Source of the DNA: Chloroflexota bacterium
GTDB taxonomy: Bacteria; Chloroflexota; Dormibacteria; CF-121
Assembly: GCA_005880605.1 (NCBI GenBank)
Contig: VBIS01000276.1
Coordinates: 1-7,770 of the forward strand
DNA: 7,770 bases
Direction of reading: 5' to 3'
The position numbers and the translations under genes are program-made. Of this stretch, positions 1 to 6,883 are shown piece by piece (within the stretch, counting starts at the first letter, position 1; the number at the start of each line of letters is the position of its first letter). The notes beneath the pieces were generated by a model, which saw nothing but the letters and a program-made list of their open reading frames with translations, was not told where the DNA came from and searched no databases.

Positions 1-1
1 T

Positions 2-409
2 GGACGCTCGACGATCGGTCAGACGGAGACCAACCTCGGGTTGATCCCCGGTGCCGGCGGGACCCAGCGGCTACCCCGGTTGATCGGCCGCGCCCGCGCC
101 ACGGAGATGATCTTCGAGTCCACCAGGCTCAAGGCGCCCGAGGCGGCTGCCATCGGGCTCATCAATGCCGCGCTGCCGGCCGAGGGATTTCAGGGCGCCG
201 TTCTCGAGCGGGCTCGACGGCTGGCCCAGGCGGCGCCGATTGCCCTCCGGCTCGCCAAGGAAGCGCTGCTCGCCGGACTCGAGCGTCCCCAGGGCAAGGG
301 CTATGAAGTCGAAGCCGAGAACTTCGGCCGGGCCTCGATGACCGAGGACGCCATGGTCGGGATCATGTCGTTTGTGAGCAAGCAGCAACCAGAGTTCAAA
401 GGCAAGTAA
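2..409 (+). CDS. Enoyl-CoA hydratase/isomerase (crotonase) family protein, 3' part
   Basis: Only the last 135 residues are in the window; the gene begins upstream. Crotonases hydrate trans-2-enoyl-CoA (or isomerise related acyl-CoAs) in fatty-acid and other acyl-CoA breakdown, as soluble trimers or hexamers. The segment GQTETNLGLIPGAGGTQRLP near the start matches the family signature. The Glu at bases 26-28 aligns with the second catalytic Glu (Glu164 of rat mitochondrial hydratase); the first catalytic Glu lies outside the window. The C-terminal trimerisation region is complete, with the usual AKEAL helix and a terminal segment SFVSKQQPEFKGK resembling the family's F-x-(E/S)-K-R-x-P-x-F ending. 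The exact substrate cannot be told. No terminator is obvious in the 82 bases after the stop. Confidence 0.93.
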   Translation, partial: GRSTIGQTETNLGLIPGAGGTQRLPRLIGRARATEMIFESTRLKAPEAAAIGLINAALPAEGFQGAVLERARRLAQAAPIALRLAKEALLAGLERPQGKGYEVEAENFGRASMTEDAMVGIMSFVSKQQPEFKGK

Positions 410-477
410 AGAGCTCGACCTGGACAGTATGTAGAGCGAGGTTCTTGCGTTCTAACAGGCAGGAATCTCGTTTAACC

Positions 478-484
478 AGGAGGG
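478..484 (+). promoter_or_regulatory. Shine-Dalgarno sequence of the 492-911 gene
   Basis: AGGAGGG lies seven bases before the ATG at 492. This is a near-ideal ribosome binding site and fixes that start. I saw no convincing -35/-10 pair in the rest of the 410-491 gap. Confidence 0.8.
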
Positions 485-491
485 TTTCTGC

Positions 492-911
492 ATGCTTCGA
501 TCGATCTGGATTGCCGCGGGGGCAGCCGCGCTGCTCGCCGTCGGCGCGTTGACCGCCGTGGCGGCAAACTCACACGGGAAGGCCGTGAGCACGCTGGCGG
601 CCAGCACCACGCTCACGGGCGAGGCGAAAGGCGACGCGATCAGCACACGGGCAAGCGCCAAGGGCGAGGCCACGTCGACCGCCGCGAAGGCCGAGGCAGC
701 CGCTGATGTTGCCGCCAAAGCCGCCGACACGGATGTCGAAACGGCTGATACGGACGTAGAGCCGAACGACAAGGCCAACGACGGCGACAAGGACGCGCAT
801 GGCGATGCCGTGAGTGCCGTGGCTAAGAGCGACGCAACGGCGGCGCATGGCGACGGCGAGAACTCAGTGAATCACGGCGGTGCCGTCAGCGCCGTCGCCC
901 AGAAACACTAG
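492..911 (+). CDS. Exported Ala-rich repeat protein of unknown function
   Basis: This 139-residue protein has an N-terminal hydrophobic segment (about residues 5-25, ending AVAAN), read here as a signal peptide; an uncleaved anchor is possible. The mature part is Ala-, Asp-, Lys- and Thr-rich, has no Cys, and is probably disordered. It holds five imperfect copies of a nine-residue unit, (H/K)GxA(V/I/T)S(T/A)xA, at about residues 28, 46, 57, 103 and 128; the last two are nearly identical. A second short repeat, (E)TADTDVE, lies around 80-90. The last copy, NHGGAVSAVAQ, resembles NAGECVSWLAQ in the secreted protein at 4734-5228. A good Shine-Dalgarno sequence and a strong terminator indicate a monocistronic, expressed gene. 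I cannot assign a function; a cell-envelope or surface role is only a guess. Confidence 0.8.
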   Translation: MLRSIWIAAGAAALLAVGALTAVAANSHGKAVSTLAASTTLTGEAKGDAISTRASAKGEATSTAAKAEAAADVAAKAADTDVETADTDVEPNDKANDGDKDAHGDAVSAVAKSDATAAHGDGENSVNHGGAVSAVAQKH

Positions 912-925
912 GGACTTTTCGGCGG

Positions 926-953
926 ACGGCGGCCCATCGGGGCCGCCGTTTTT
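926..953 (+). terminator. Rho-independent terminator of the 492-911 gene
   Basis: A ten-base-pair perfect GC-rich stem (926-935 with 940-949) with a four-base loop ATCG is followed by TTTTT, then GTTT. It starts 15 bases after the stop codon at 909-911. The T-run abuts the stop codon of the opposing gene at 957. The reverse strand has no matching T-run, so it acts mainly on the plus strand. Confidence 0.9.
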
Positions 954-956
954 GTT

Positions 957-1739
957 TCAGCCGGCCGGTGCGTACTGGGTGATGCGCTCGCGGATCGCCT
1001 TGATGACCGCCTCGACGTGCTGTGCGTCGGGGCCCGACGCGCGCAGGATCAGCTCGCGCGTCTCGGTCTGCGGATAGGACCCCAGCGAGACATCCGGGTA
1101 CTCCTGTTCGAGTGCCTGCATCACGTCGTGGAACATGCTTTCCGGCGCCATCCGGTAATGCAGCTCGCGCACCACGTCCGCCCGGCCGCCCGTGAGGTAG
1201 CGAAGCTCGACGTCTTCGTAGACGGCGCGCAGTTCGTGTGGCACCCCTGGGAGCGCAAACAGATAGCGCCCGTCGCCAAGATCGAATGCCAGACCCGGGG
1301 CCATGCCGGCGCCGTTTCGGATGAGCGTCCCGCCTTGCGGCAGCGTCGCCATTCGTCGATTCCCGGCATTCAGGGCCGCCGTACCGCGGCGCGCGGCCAT
1401 GTTCCGCATGAACATCAGGTTCTGCATTTGCGCCCCCACCTCGCGCCGGTAGGCCAGCGGCTGATCGAGGGCGCGCGCCAGGGCGACATAGGTCCTGTCG
1501 TCTGGCGTCGGTCCGAGGCCGCCGCAGACGAAGATCCTGGTCAGCTCGGGACGCTGAATGTGCTCGCGAATCGCCGACACGATATCGGCATCGATGTCGC
1601 CGACGGTCGTGATGACTCGAACCGGAAACCCGCAACGAAAGAGTCGCATGGCGAGCCAGTTCGAGTTGGTGTCGACGGTGAAACCGCGGAGAATCTCGTT
1701 CCCGACCACGATGATGCTCGACTGCGGCACGCGCCCCAT
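957..1739 (-). CDS. CinA N-terminal-domain (MoaB/Mog-like, COG1058) protein
   Basis: This 260-residue cytoplasmic protein has the molybdopterin-binding fold of CinA/MoaB/MoeA. Visible motifs are GNEILRG (13-19) followed by DTNS (23-26), TTVGD (44-48), GGLGPTPDD (73-81), LPQGG...NGAGMAPG (133-149) and LPGVPHEL (163-170). In CinA-type proteins this domain hydrolyses ADP-ribose or related pyrophosphates. The separate C-terminal PncC amidase domain (NMN deamidase) of full CinA, usually about 410 residues, is absent, so this is the stand-alone type often annotated as competence/damage-inducible protein A or molybdopterin-binding protein. A true role in competence is unlikely to be implied. ATG at 1739 has no Shine-Dalgarno sequence; GTG at 1730 (residue 4) is an alternative that lies seven bases after a -10-like CATTAT. 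Confidence 0.9.
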   Translation of the reverse strand: MGRVPQSSIIVVGNEILRGFTVDTNSNWLAMRLFRCGFPVRVITTVGDIDADIVSAIREHIQRPELTRIFVCGGLGPTPDDRTYVALARALDQPLAYRREVGAQMQNLMFMRNMAARRGTAALNAGNRRMATLPQGGTLIRNGAGMAPGLAFDLGDGRYLFALPGVPHELRAVYEDVELRYLTGGRADVVRELHYRMAPESMFHDVMQALEQEYPDVSLGSYPQTETRELILRASGPDAQHVEAVIKAIRERITQYAPAG

Positions 1740-1743
1740 AATG
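1737..1743. promoter_or_regulatory. Possible shared -10 region for the divergent genes at 957-1739 and 1751-2377
   Basis: Plus strand 1737-1742 reads CATAAT (five of six bases of TATAAT), eight bases before the ATG at 1751. The minus strand over 1743-1738 reads CATTAT, seven bases before the alternative GTG at 1730. Only 11 bases separate the two annotated starts, and the plus gene cannot start earlier because TGA at 1742-1744 closes its frame. Any plus-gene promoter must therefore overlap the neighbouring gene, which suits leaderless transcripts. No clear -35 boxes were found. Confidence 0.35.
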
Positions 1744-1750
1744 ACAGGGA

Positions 1751-2377
1751 ATGCCCAGATCCGCCTACGAACGCAGTAAGGGCGTCGAGACCGTCACATG
1801 GCGCGAGTTTCCTCTGGGGAAAGGCATCGCGCTCTCCGTTCTCGATGAGACCACGGCGGCCGGACGCCAGGCCAGGGGGCAGGCGTTGCTTGACGTCCTC
1901 GACGCCGCGGCCGGCCTGCCGGCCTGCAAGCTGACCGTGGCTGATCGTCCGCAGCGACATCGAACGCGCGGCGGACGTCTCGAGCTGAAGACGTACGGGT
2001 ATTACCGGATTGCCTGGGAGGCGACGCCGCAACGCGGGACGATCCGGATTTACAACCTGACGGCGATCCGCCAGCAGGTGCTGGCGCCCAAGGTCTTCCT
2101 CGAGACGCTGCTCCACGAGTGGGTGCATCATTACGACTTCACGGGCTTGCAACTCGATCGGTCGCCCCACACCTCCGGCTTCTTCAACCGGATTCGCGAC
2201 CTTGCCGAAACCCTCGGGGTGGCTTACGTGACGCCGCCAAAGCGCGAGTCGCCGGGCAGCGAAGCCAGCGACGACGTCGTCATCACCGGCCCCGACCGCC
2301 TGCGGCCCGGCGGGGTGCCGCCACCGAAGTGGATCCGGGACCAGGTGCTGGCGTTGTTCGGCCGACCGAGGACATAA
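1751..2377 (+). CDS. SprT-like zinc metallopeptidase domain protein
   Basis: This 208-residue protein has no signal peptide or membrane helix. The zinc-binding HExxH motif is HEWVH at residues 122-126, in LLHEWVHHYDF; Glu123 would be the catalytic base. The likely third ligand is His140 in RSPHTSGFFNRI, an arrangement like that of SprT-like proteins (HExxH, then a His about 14 residues on, before an aromatic-rich helix). A beta-rich segment before it (75-103, GYYRIAWEA...GTIRIYNL) fits the SprT fold. The tail after about 160 is Pro- and Arg-rich and probably flexible. Eukaryotic relatives (SPRTN) cut DNA-protein crosslinks, but the substrate of this bacterial protein is unknown. The start at 1751 is forced by an in-frame stop at 1742-1744. 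AGGGA directly abuts the ATG, too close for a normal ribosome binding site, so a leaderless start is likely. Confidence 0.78.
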   Translation: MPRSAYERSKGVETVTWREFPLGKGIALSVLDETTAAGRQARGQALLDVLDAAAGLPACKLTVADRPQRHRTRGGRLELKTYGYYRIAWEATPQRGTIRIYNLTAIRQQVLAPKVFLETLLHEWVHHYDFTGLQLDRSPHTSGFFNRIRDLAETLGVAYVTPPKRESPGSEASDDVVITGPDRLRPGGVPPPKWIRDQVLALFGRPRT

Positions 2378-2389
2378 TCGGCCTGACGC

Positions 2390-2395
2390 TACAAT
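2390..2395 (+). promoter_or_regulatory. Candidate -10 box of the pyrophosphatase gene
   Basis: TACAAT lies 12 bases after the stop codon of the metallopeptidase gene and would start a transcript near base 2402, giving a leader of about 37 bases with a strong Shine-Dalgarno sequence. The -35 region is not recognisable. The gene could also be read through from upstream, as no terminator lies between them. Confidence 0.4.
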
Positions 2396-2424
2396 ACGGC
2401 GGGCGTTTTTTAGTGCACCCACAC

Positions 2425-2431
2425 AAGGAGG
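2425..2431 (+). promoter_or_regulatory. Shine-Dalgarno sequence that points to a CTG start at 2439
   Basis: AAGGAGG is followed by GGAGGGG and then CTG at 2439, giving an ideal seven-base spacing. No ATG, GTG or TTG is in frame until the GTG at 2559, which has no ribosome binding site. Confidence 0.75.
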
Positions 2432-2438
2432 GGAGGGG

Positions 2439-4259
<1,821 letters not shown>

Positions 4260-4275
4260 TCCACTAAGTCATCTA

Positions 4276-4299
4276 CCCTCCCCGCTTGCGGGGGAGGGG
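4276..4299. repeat. REP-like palindromic element
   Basis: CCCTCCCCGC, a TT loop and GCGGGGGAGGG form an imperfect hairpin with one bulged G, followed by GGCAGGGCGGGG. Palindromes of this CCCTCCCC-GCTTGC-GGGGGAGGG pattern are common as dispersed intergenic repeats in many high-GC genomes. There is one copy in this window, so the dispersed nature is inferred. It begins 17 bases after the pyrophosphatase stop codon. It has no T-run and is therefore a poor rho-independent terminator, though the hairpin could protect the mRNA 3' end. Confidence 0.5.
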
Positions 4300-4333
4300 C
4301 AGGGCGGGGCTGTTCCTCGCGCCAATTCTTGAA

Positions 4334-4339
4334 TAAACT
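4334..4339 (+). promoter_or_regulatory. Candidate -10 box for the 4346-4687 gene
   Basis: TAAACT fits the TAnnnT core and ends six bases before the ATG at 4346, placing the transcript start on or next to the start codon. There is no proper Shine-Dalgarno sequence (GAGG is one base from the ATG), so translation would be leaderless. No good -35 is visible. Confidence 0.4.
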
Positions 4340-4345
4340 TGAGGC

Positions 4346-4687
4346 ATGGACGAATACATGCTGGAGATCAACGAACTGCGCCGGCGGATCGCCAAGCTCA
4401 AATTCGAGCGCGCCTCGGTCACGATCATCGAGGAGCTCGAAGCCCAGCTCCGGATCTTGCGATCGATCTACGACTCCGCGACGGCGCTGTTCGCGACCGG
4501 TGAGACGGACCGCCGGCTCCAGGCCAGCTTTCGGGATCGCCAGCTCGGCAATTGGACGTTCGAGAACGTCTATTTCTACGTCTACGAGCAGGCGGTTGCC
4601 CTCGAGCCGGACGGCCATGATCTCGCCACCATGATCTGGCACCACGATTACGCGGCTCCACTGTTGGAGTCAGTCGCAGCGAAATAA
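4346..4687 (+). CDS. Small coiled-coil hypothetical protein
   Basis: This 113-residue soluble protein is not one I recognise. Residues 1-50 are charged and helical with leucine/isoleucine heptad spacing (EINELRRRIAKLKFE, then IIEELEAQLRILRSIYDSA), likely a coiled coil or helical hairpin. Residues 66-113 are a more compact, aromatic-rich part with NWTFENVYFYVYEQA and IWHHDYAAPLLES. His and Asp in WHHD could bind metal, but no known motif is met. There is no signal peptide, membrane segment or Cys. An alternative start is the ATG at codon 5. Codon use and GC content match the neighbours, and a terminator follows directly, so it is likely a real single-gene unit. Confidence 0.65.
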   Translation: MDEYMLEINELRRRIAKLKFERASVTIIEELEAQLRILRSIYDSATALFATGETDRRLQASFRDRQLGNWTFENVYFYVYEQAVALEPDGHDLATMIWHHDYAAPLLESVAAK

Positions 4688-4688
4688 A

Positions 4689-4713
4689 AAAGGGCCCCCC
4701 AGTGGGGCCCTTT
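4689..4713. terminator. Shared terminator between convergent genes
   Basis: AAAGGGCCCC and GGGGCCCTTT form a perfect ten-base-pair stem around the loop CCAGT. It lies one base after the stop of the plus gene (4687) and 20 bases beyond the stop of the minus gene (4734). Read on the minus strand the hairpin runs into TTTTTTATTTC, a strong terminator for the secreted-protein gene. On the plus strand only TTT follows, so termination there is weaker. Confidence 0.88.
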
Positions 4714-4733
4714 GGATCGATCTGTCTGGTCGG

Positions 4734-5228
4734 CTAGGCGGTCGGGTTGTGGCCGTGACCGTGGCCATGGCCATGCGAGGCGCCCGACTTCGTGTCGGTC
4801 GCATCGCTCGACGGCGCGTCCGACTGGGTCGCATCCGGAGTCGTCGTCTCGGTGCTATCAGCCTTCGCCGTGAATTGCGTCTTGCACCACGCGTTGGCGC
4901 CAGCCATCAGCTTGCCGTGGTAGTTCTTCGACAGTTTCACCGTGCCGGTCGTGCTGCCTTGCGGCGCCAGCGCGATGTTCTTGTTCTGCGCCAGCCACGA
5001 CACGCATTCGCCGGCGTTCGTAAAGGTCGGCGGCGTCAGCGAGGTCGTCCCGTTGAAGCCGATCAGATTCAGCGGGGTTGTGCCCGCCTTGCCAATGCTG
5101 ATCGAAGTCGGCGTCACGTTAATGGTGTTGTTTGCGTTCGCGGCGGCATACGCACCGGCGCCGCCCAACGTGAGCGCGCCGGCAGCCAGACCGGCCGCAA
5201 TCTTCACCTTCGATGTCAGTCGAAACAC
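4734..5228 (-). CDS. Secreted protein with NAGECVSWLAQ motif and His-Gly tail, function unknown
   Basis: This 164-residue protein starts at GTG, fixed by an excellent Shine-Dalgarno sequence. Residues 1-30 are a classical signal peptide: positive N-end RLTSKVK, hydrophobic AAGLAAGALTLGGAGA, and AYA-A cleavage near residue 28. The mature core (31-120) is Thr/Asn/Gly-rich and likely beta-structured. It contains the only two Cys: Cys75 in FTNAGECVSWLAQN and Cys115 in NAWCKTQF, well placed for one disulphide. Residues 121-150 are an acidic Ser/Thr/Asp linker, and the end is SHGHGHGHGHNPTA with five alternating His, a likely Ni/Zn/Cu-binding tail. NxGxCVSxxA segments recur in small secreted proteins of high-GC Gram-positive-like lineages, from memory; no function is established. 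The neighbouring membrane gene is divergent, and no partner is evident. Confidence 0.82.
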   Translation of the reverse strand: MFRLTSKVKIAAGLAAGALTLGGAGAYAAANANNTINVTPTSISIGKAGTTPLNLIGFNGTTSLTPPTFTNAGECVSWLAQNKNIALAPQGSTTGTVKLSKNYHGKLMAGANAWCKTQFTAKADSTETTTPDATQSDAPSSDATDTKSGASHGHGHGHGHNPTA

Positions 5229-5239
5229 TATTTATCAGG

Positions 5240-5247
5240 CCTCCTTT
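5240..5247 (-). promoter_or_regulatory. Shine-Dalgarno sequence of the secreted-protein gene, inside a small inverted repeat
   Basis: On the minus strand AAAGGAGG lies 11 bases before the GTG at 5228. It sits mostly in the loop of an AT-only six-base inverted repeat, TATTTA (5252-5247) and TAAATA (5234-5229), which is probably too weak to matter. Confidence 0.75.
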
Positions 5248-5374
5248 AAATAATCGATGACCTGCTTACTAAAACGGGCTGAATCCGATCCGCCGTATGG
5301 CGTGGAGGCGGGTTGTCACATCGGAAGCGGGCCCATGTAACCGTTTGATGACGAGTTCGCTGGCGGGACCCCGC

Positions 5375-5380
5375 TATCCT
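5375..5380 (+). promoter_or_regulatory. Candidate -10 box for the spermidine-synthase-like gene
   Basis: TATCCT fits TAnnnT and ends ten bases before the GTG at 5391. A transcript starting near 5387 would have only a few leader bases and would exclude the GAGG at 5381-5384, so this -10 and a Shine-Dalgarno role for GAGG are alternatives. No -35 is evident. Confidence 0.25.
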
Positions 5381-5390
5381 GAGGCGGACC

Positions 5391-6872
5391 GTGCGCCCTG
5401 AGATCAAGCCTGCATTGGCCGGTCTGCCACAGCTCGCCTCGCCGGCTGCCGCCTGGCGCCGGCGGCTTTTGCTGCCGCTGGCCTTTACCGGGGGCCTGGC
5501 GAGCCTGGGCATCGAGTTTGCCGCCGCGCGGCTGCTGGCGCCCTTCTTCGGTCAGTCGCTGTTCATTCAGCTGACGGCCGCCGCGGCGCTCCTGACCGCC
5601 GCCATCCCGATCGCGTCGAGACCCATCCTGTCCCTGGCCCAGAGTGGCTTCGCGCAGGTGTCCGTCGGCCTGGTGCTCGGGTCGTTGATTTCCGTCATCG
5701 TGCTCTTTGCCGCGCCGGTGATCCTGCTCGGCATGGTGTCGCCGTTCGTGATCCGGCTTCGGATCCGCGAGCTGGAAACGGCCGGCAACGCAGCCGGCGC
5801 CGTCTACGCGCTGTCGACCTTGGGCAGCATCCTGGGGACGTTCGTGCCGGTCTTCTGGTTGATCCCCTCCTACGGGACGCGGCCGACGATATTCGTCCTG
5901 GCCTTTCTCCTGGGCGCGATCTCGGCGGCCGGCCTCTATGAGCCCGGCCGGCGCCGGCTGTACTTACTGATTCCTGTCTTGATCATCGCGTTGGCGCTCC
6001 TATCGGGCGGCGCCATCCGTGCCGCGACCTACGGGACGCGCATATTCGAAACCGAGTCGGCGTACAACTACATTCAGGTTGTCCGGGCCGGCAACGAGAC
6101 GCAGCTGTTACTCGATGAGGGCTCGGCCATCCACTCGATCTACGATCCCACCACCCTGTACACGCACGGCTACTGGGACGACGTCCTGCTGGCACCCTAC
6201 TTCGGGTCCGGCCGGGTCCCGGGGCGCGTCGCGCTGGTCGGGCTGGCCGGCGGGACGGTGGCTCGGCAATTCACGGCAATTGACGGGCCGATTCCAATCG
6301 ACGGGGTCGAGCTCGACCCCAAGATCGTCGACGTCGGCCGGCGCTACTTCCACATGACCGAGCCCAACCTGCACGTCACCGTGGCCGACGGGCGCTACTG
6401 GATGGCGACCCAGGCCGGCCGCTATGACGTGATCCTCGTCGATGCCTACCGCCAGCCCTACATCCCCTTTTATCTCACGACCCGGGAGTTCTTCGAGAGC
6501 GCCAAAGCTCATCTGCTGCCCGATGGGGTGCTGGCGATCAACGTCGGGCGGACGCCAACGGATAATCGCCTTGTCGATGCGCTGAGTGGCACCCTGAACG
6601 CCGTCTTTCCGAACGTTTTTACGATCGAAACCAATCAGCGGTTCACAAATACCGTGATCTACGCGACATCGGCCCCCGCGACCGTCGATCGATTCCTGGC
6701 CCGAGCCCAGGCCGAAAGCAACCCCAAGCTGCAGCCGATCGTTGCCGATGCGCTGGCGACCGGGAACATCCGGCGCGTCCCGGCGAACGGCATCGTCTTC
6801 ACCGACGACCTGGCCCCCGTGGAGCGCCTGATCGACGACATCATCCTCAGCTACATCCGAAGCTCGCGGTAG
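5391..6872 (+). CDS. Membrane-anchored spermidine synthase-like protein, missing part of its N-terminal membrane domain
   Basis: This 493-residue protein joins an N-terminal membrane domain (helices at about 26-50, 60-78, 90-118, 138-158, 165-182 and 188-208) to a C-terminal spermidine/spermine-synthase Rossmann domain (about 220-440). The SAM-type nucleotide loop is VALVGLAGGTVARQF (280-294), the acidic end of beta-2 is VELDP (306-310), and VADGR (331-335) and LVDAYRQPYIP (349-359) follow, with Asp351 at the catalytic Asp position. The polyamine-site residues are not the classical ones, so the reaction is uncertain: aminopropyl transfer or a methyltransferase-like role. Related fused proteins carry, right after ARLLAPYFG, a helix and loop with GYxxGGRxAD; here LLAPFFGQSLFI (49-59) runs straight into QLTAAAALLTAAIP, leaving out about 35-40 residues with the frame intact. 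GTG is preceded by GAGG. The next gene starts 11 bases on, so the two are likely an operon. Confidence 0.82.
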   Translation: MRPEIKPALAGLPQLASPAAAWRRRLLLPLAFTGGLASLGIEFAAARLLAPFFGQSLFIQLTAAAALLTAAIPIASRPILSLAQSGFAQVSVGLVLGSLISVIVLFAAPVILLGMVSPFVIRLRIRELETAGNAAGAVYALSTLGSILGTFVPVFWLIPSYGTRPTIFVLAFLLGAISAAGLYEPGRRRLYLLIPVLIIALALLSGGAIRAATYGTRIFETESAYNYIQVVRAGNETQLLLDEGSAIHSIYDPTTLYTHGYWDDVLLAPYFGSGRVPGRVALVGLAGGTVARQFTAIDGPIPIDGVELDPKIVDVGRRYFHMTEPNLHVTVADGRYWMATQAGRYDVILVDAYRQPYIPFYLTTREFFESAKAHLLPDGVLAINVGRTPTDNRLVDALSGTLNAVFPNVFTIETNQRFTNTVIYATSAPATVDRFLARAQAESNPKLQPIVADALATGNIRRVPANGIVFTDDLAPVERLIDDIILSYIRSSR

Positions 6873-6883
6873 ACTGAGGAGCG

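Noticed and set aside
410..491. TGGACA at 421-426 as a -35 box for the repeat-protein gene
   Set aside because: No TAnnnT hexamer lies at 16-18 bases downstream, so a promoter cannot be supported.
1017..1934. Plus-strand open frame of 305 codons
   Set aside because: It is antisense to the CinA-like gene and overlaps the SprT-like gene out of frame; the composition is His/Arg-rich without recognisable motifs.
2386..2411. Possible terminator (ACGC...GCGT followed by TTTTTT) before the pyrophosphatase gene
   Set aside because: The stem is only four base pairs with a 13-base loop, too weak to call; TACAAT in the same place is a better reading as a -10 box.
4260..4345. Possible frameshift that would restore the pyrophosphatase C-terminus
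   Set aside because: None of the three plus-strand frames after the stop gives GDTxGDPxKD or the last helix, so the end is absent rather than shifted.
5284..5325. Inverted repeat TCCGATCCGCC ... GGCGG ... ATCGGA between the divergent genes, as an operator or leader RNA
   Set aside because: The two stem parts are separated by an eight-base bulge on one side and no known riboswitch or operator consensus is met; it could be chance at this GC content.
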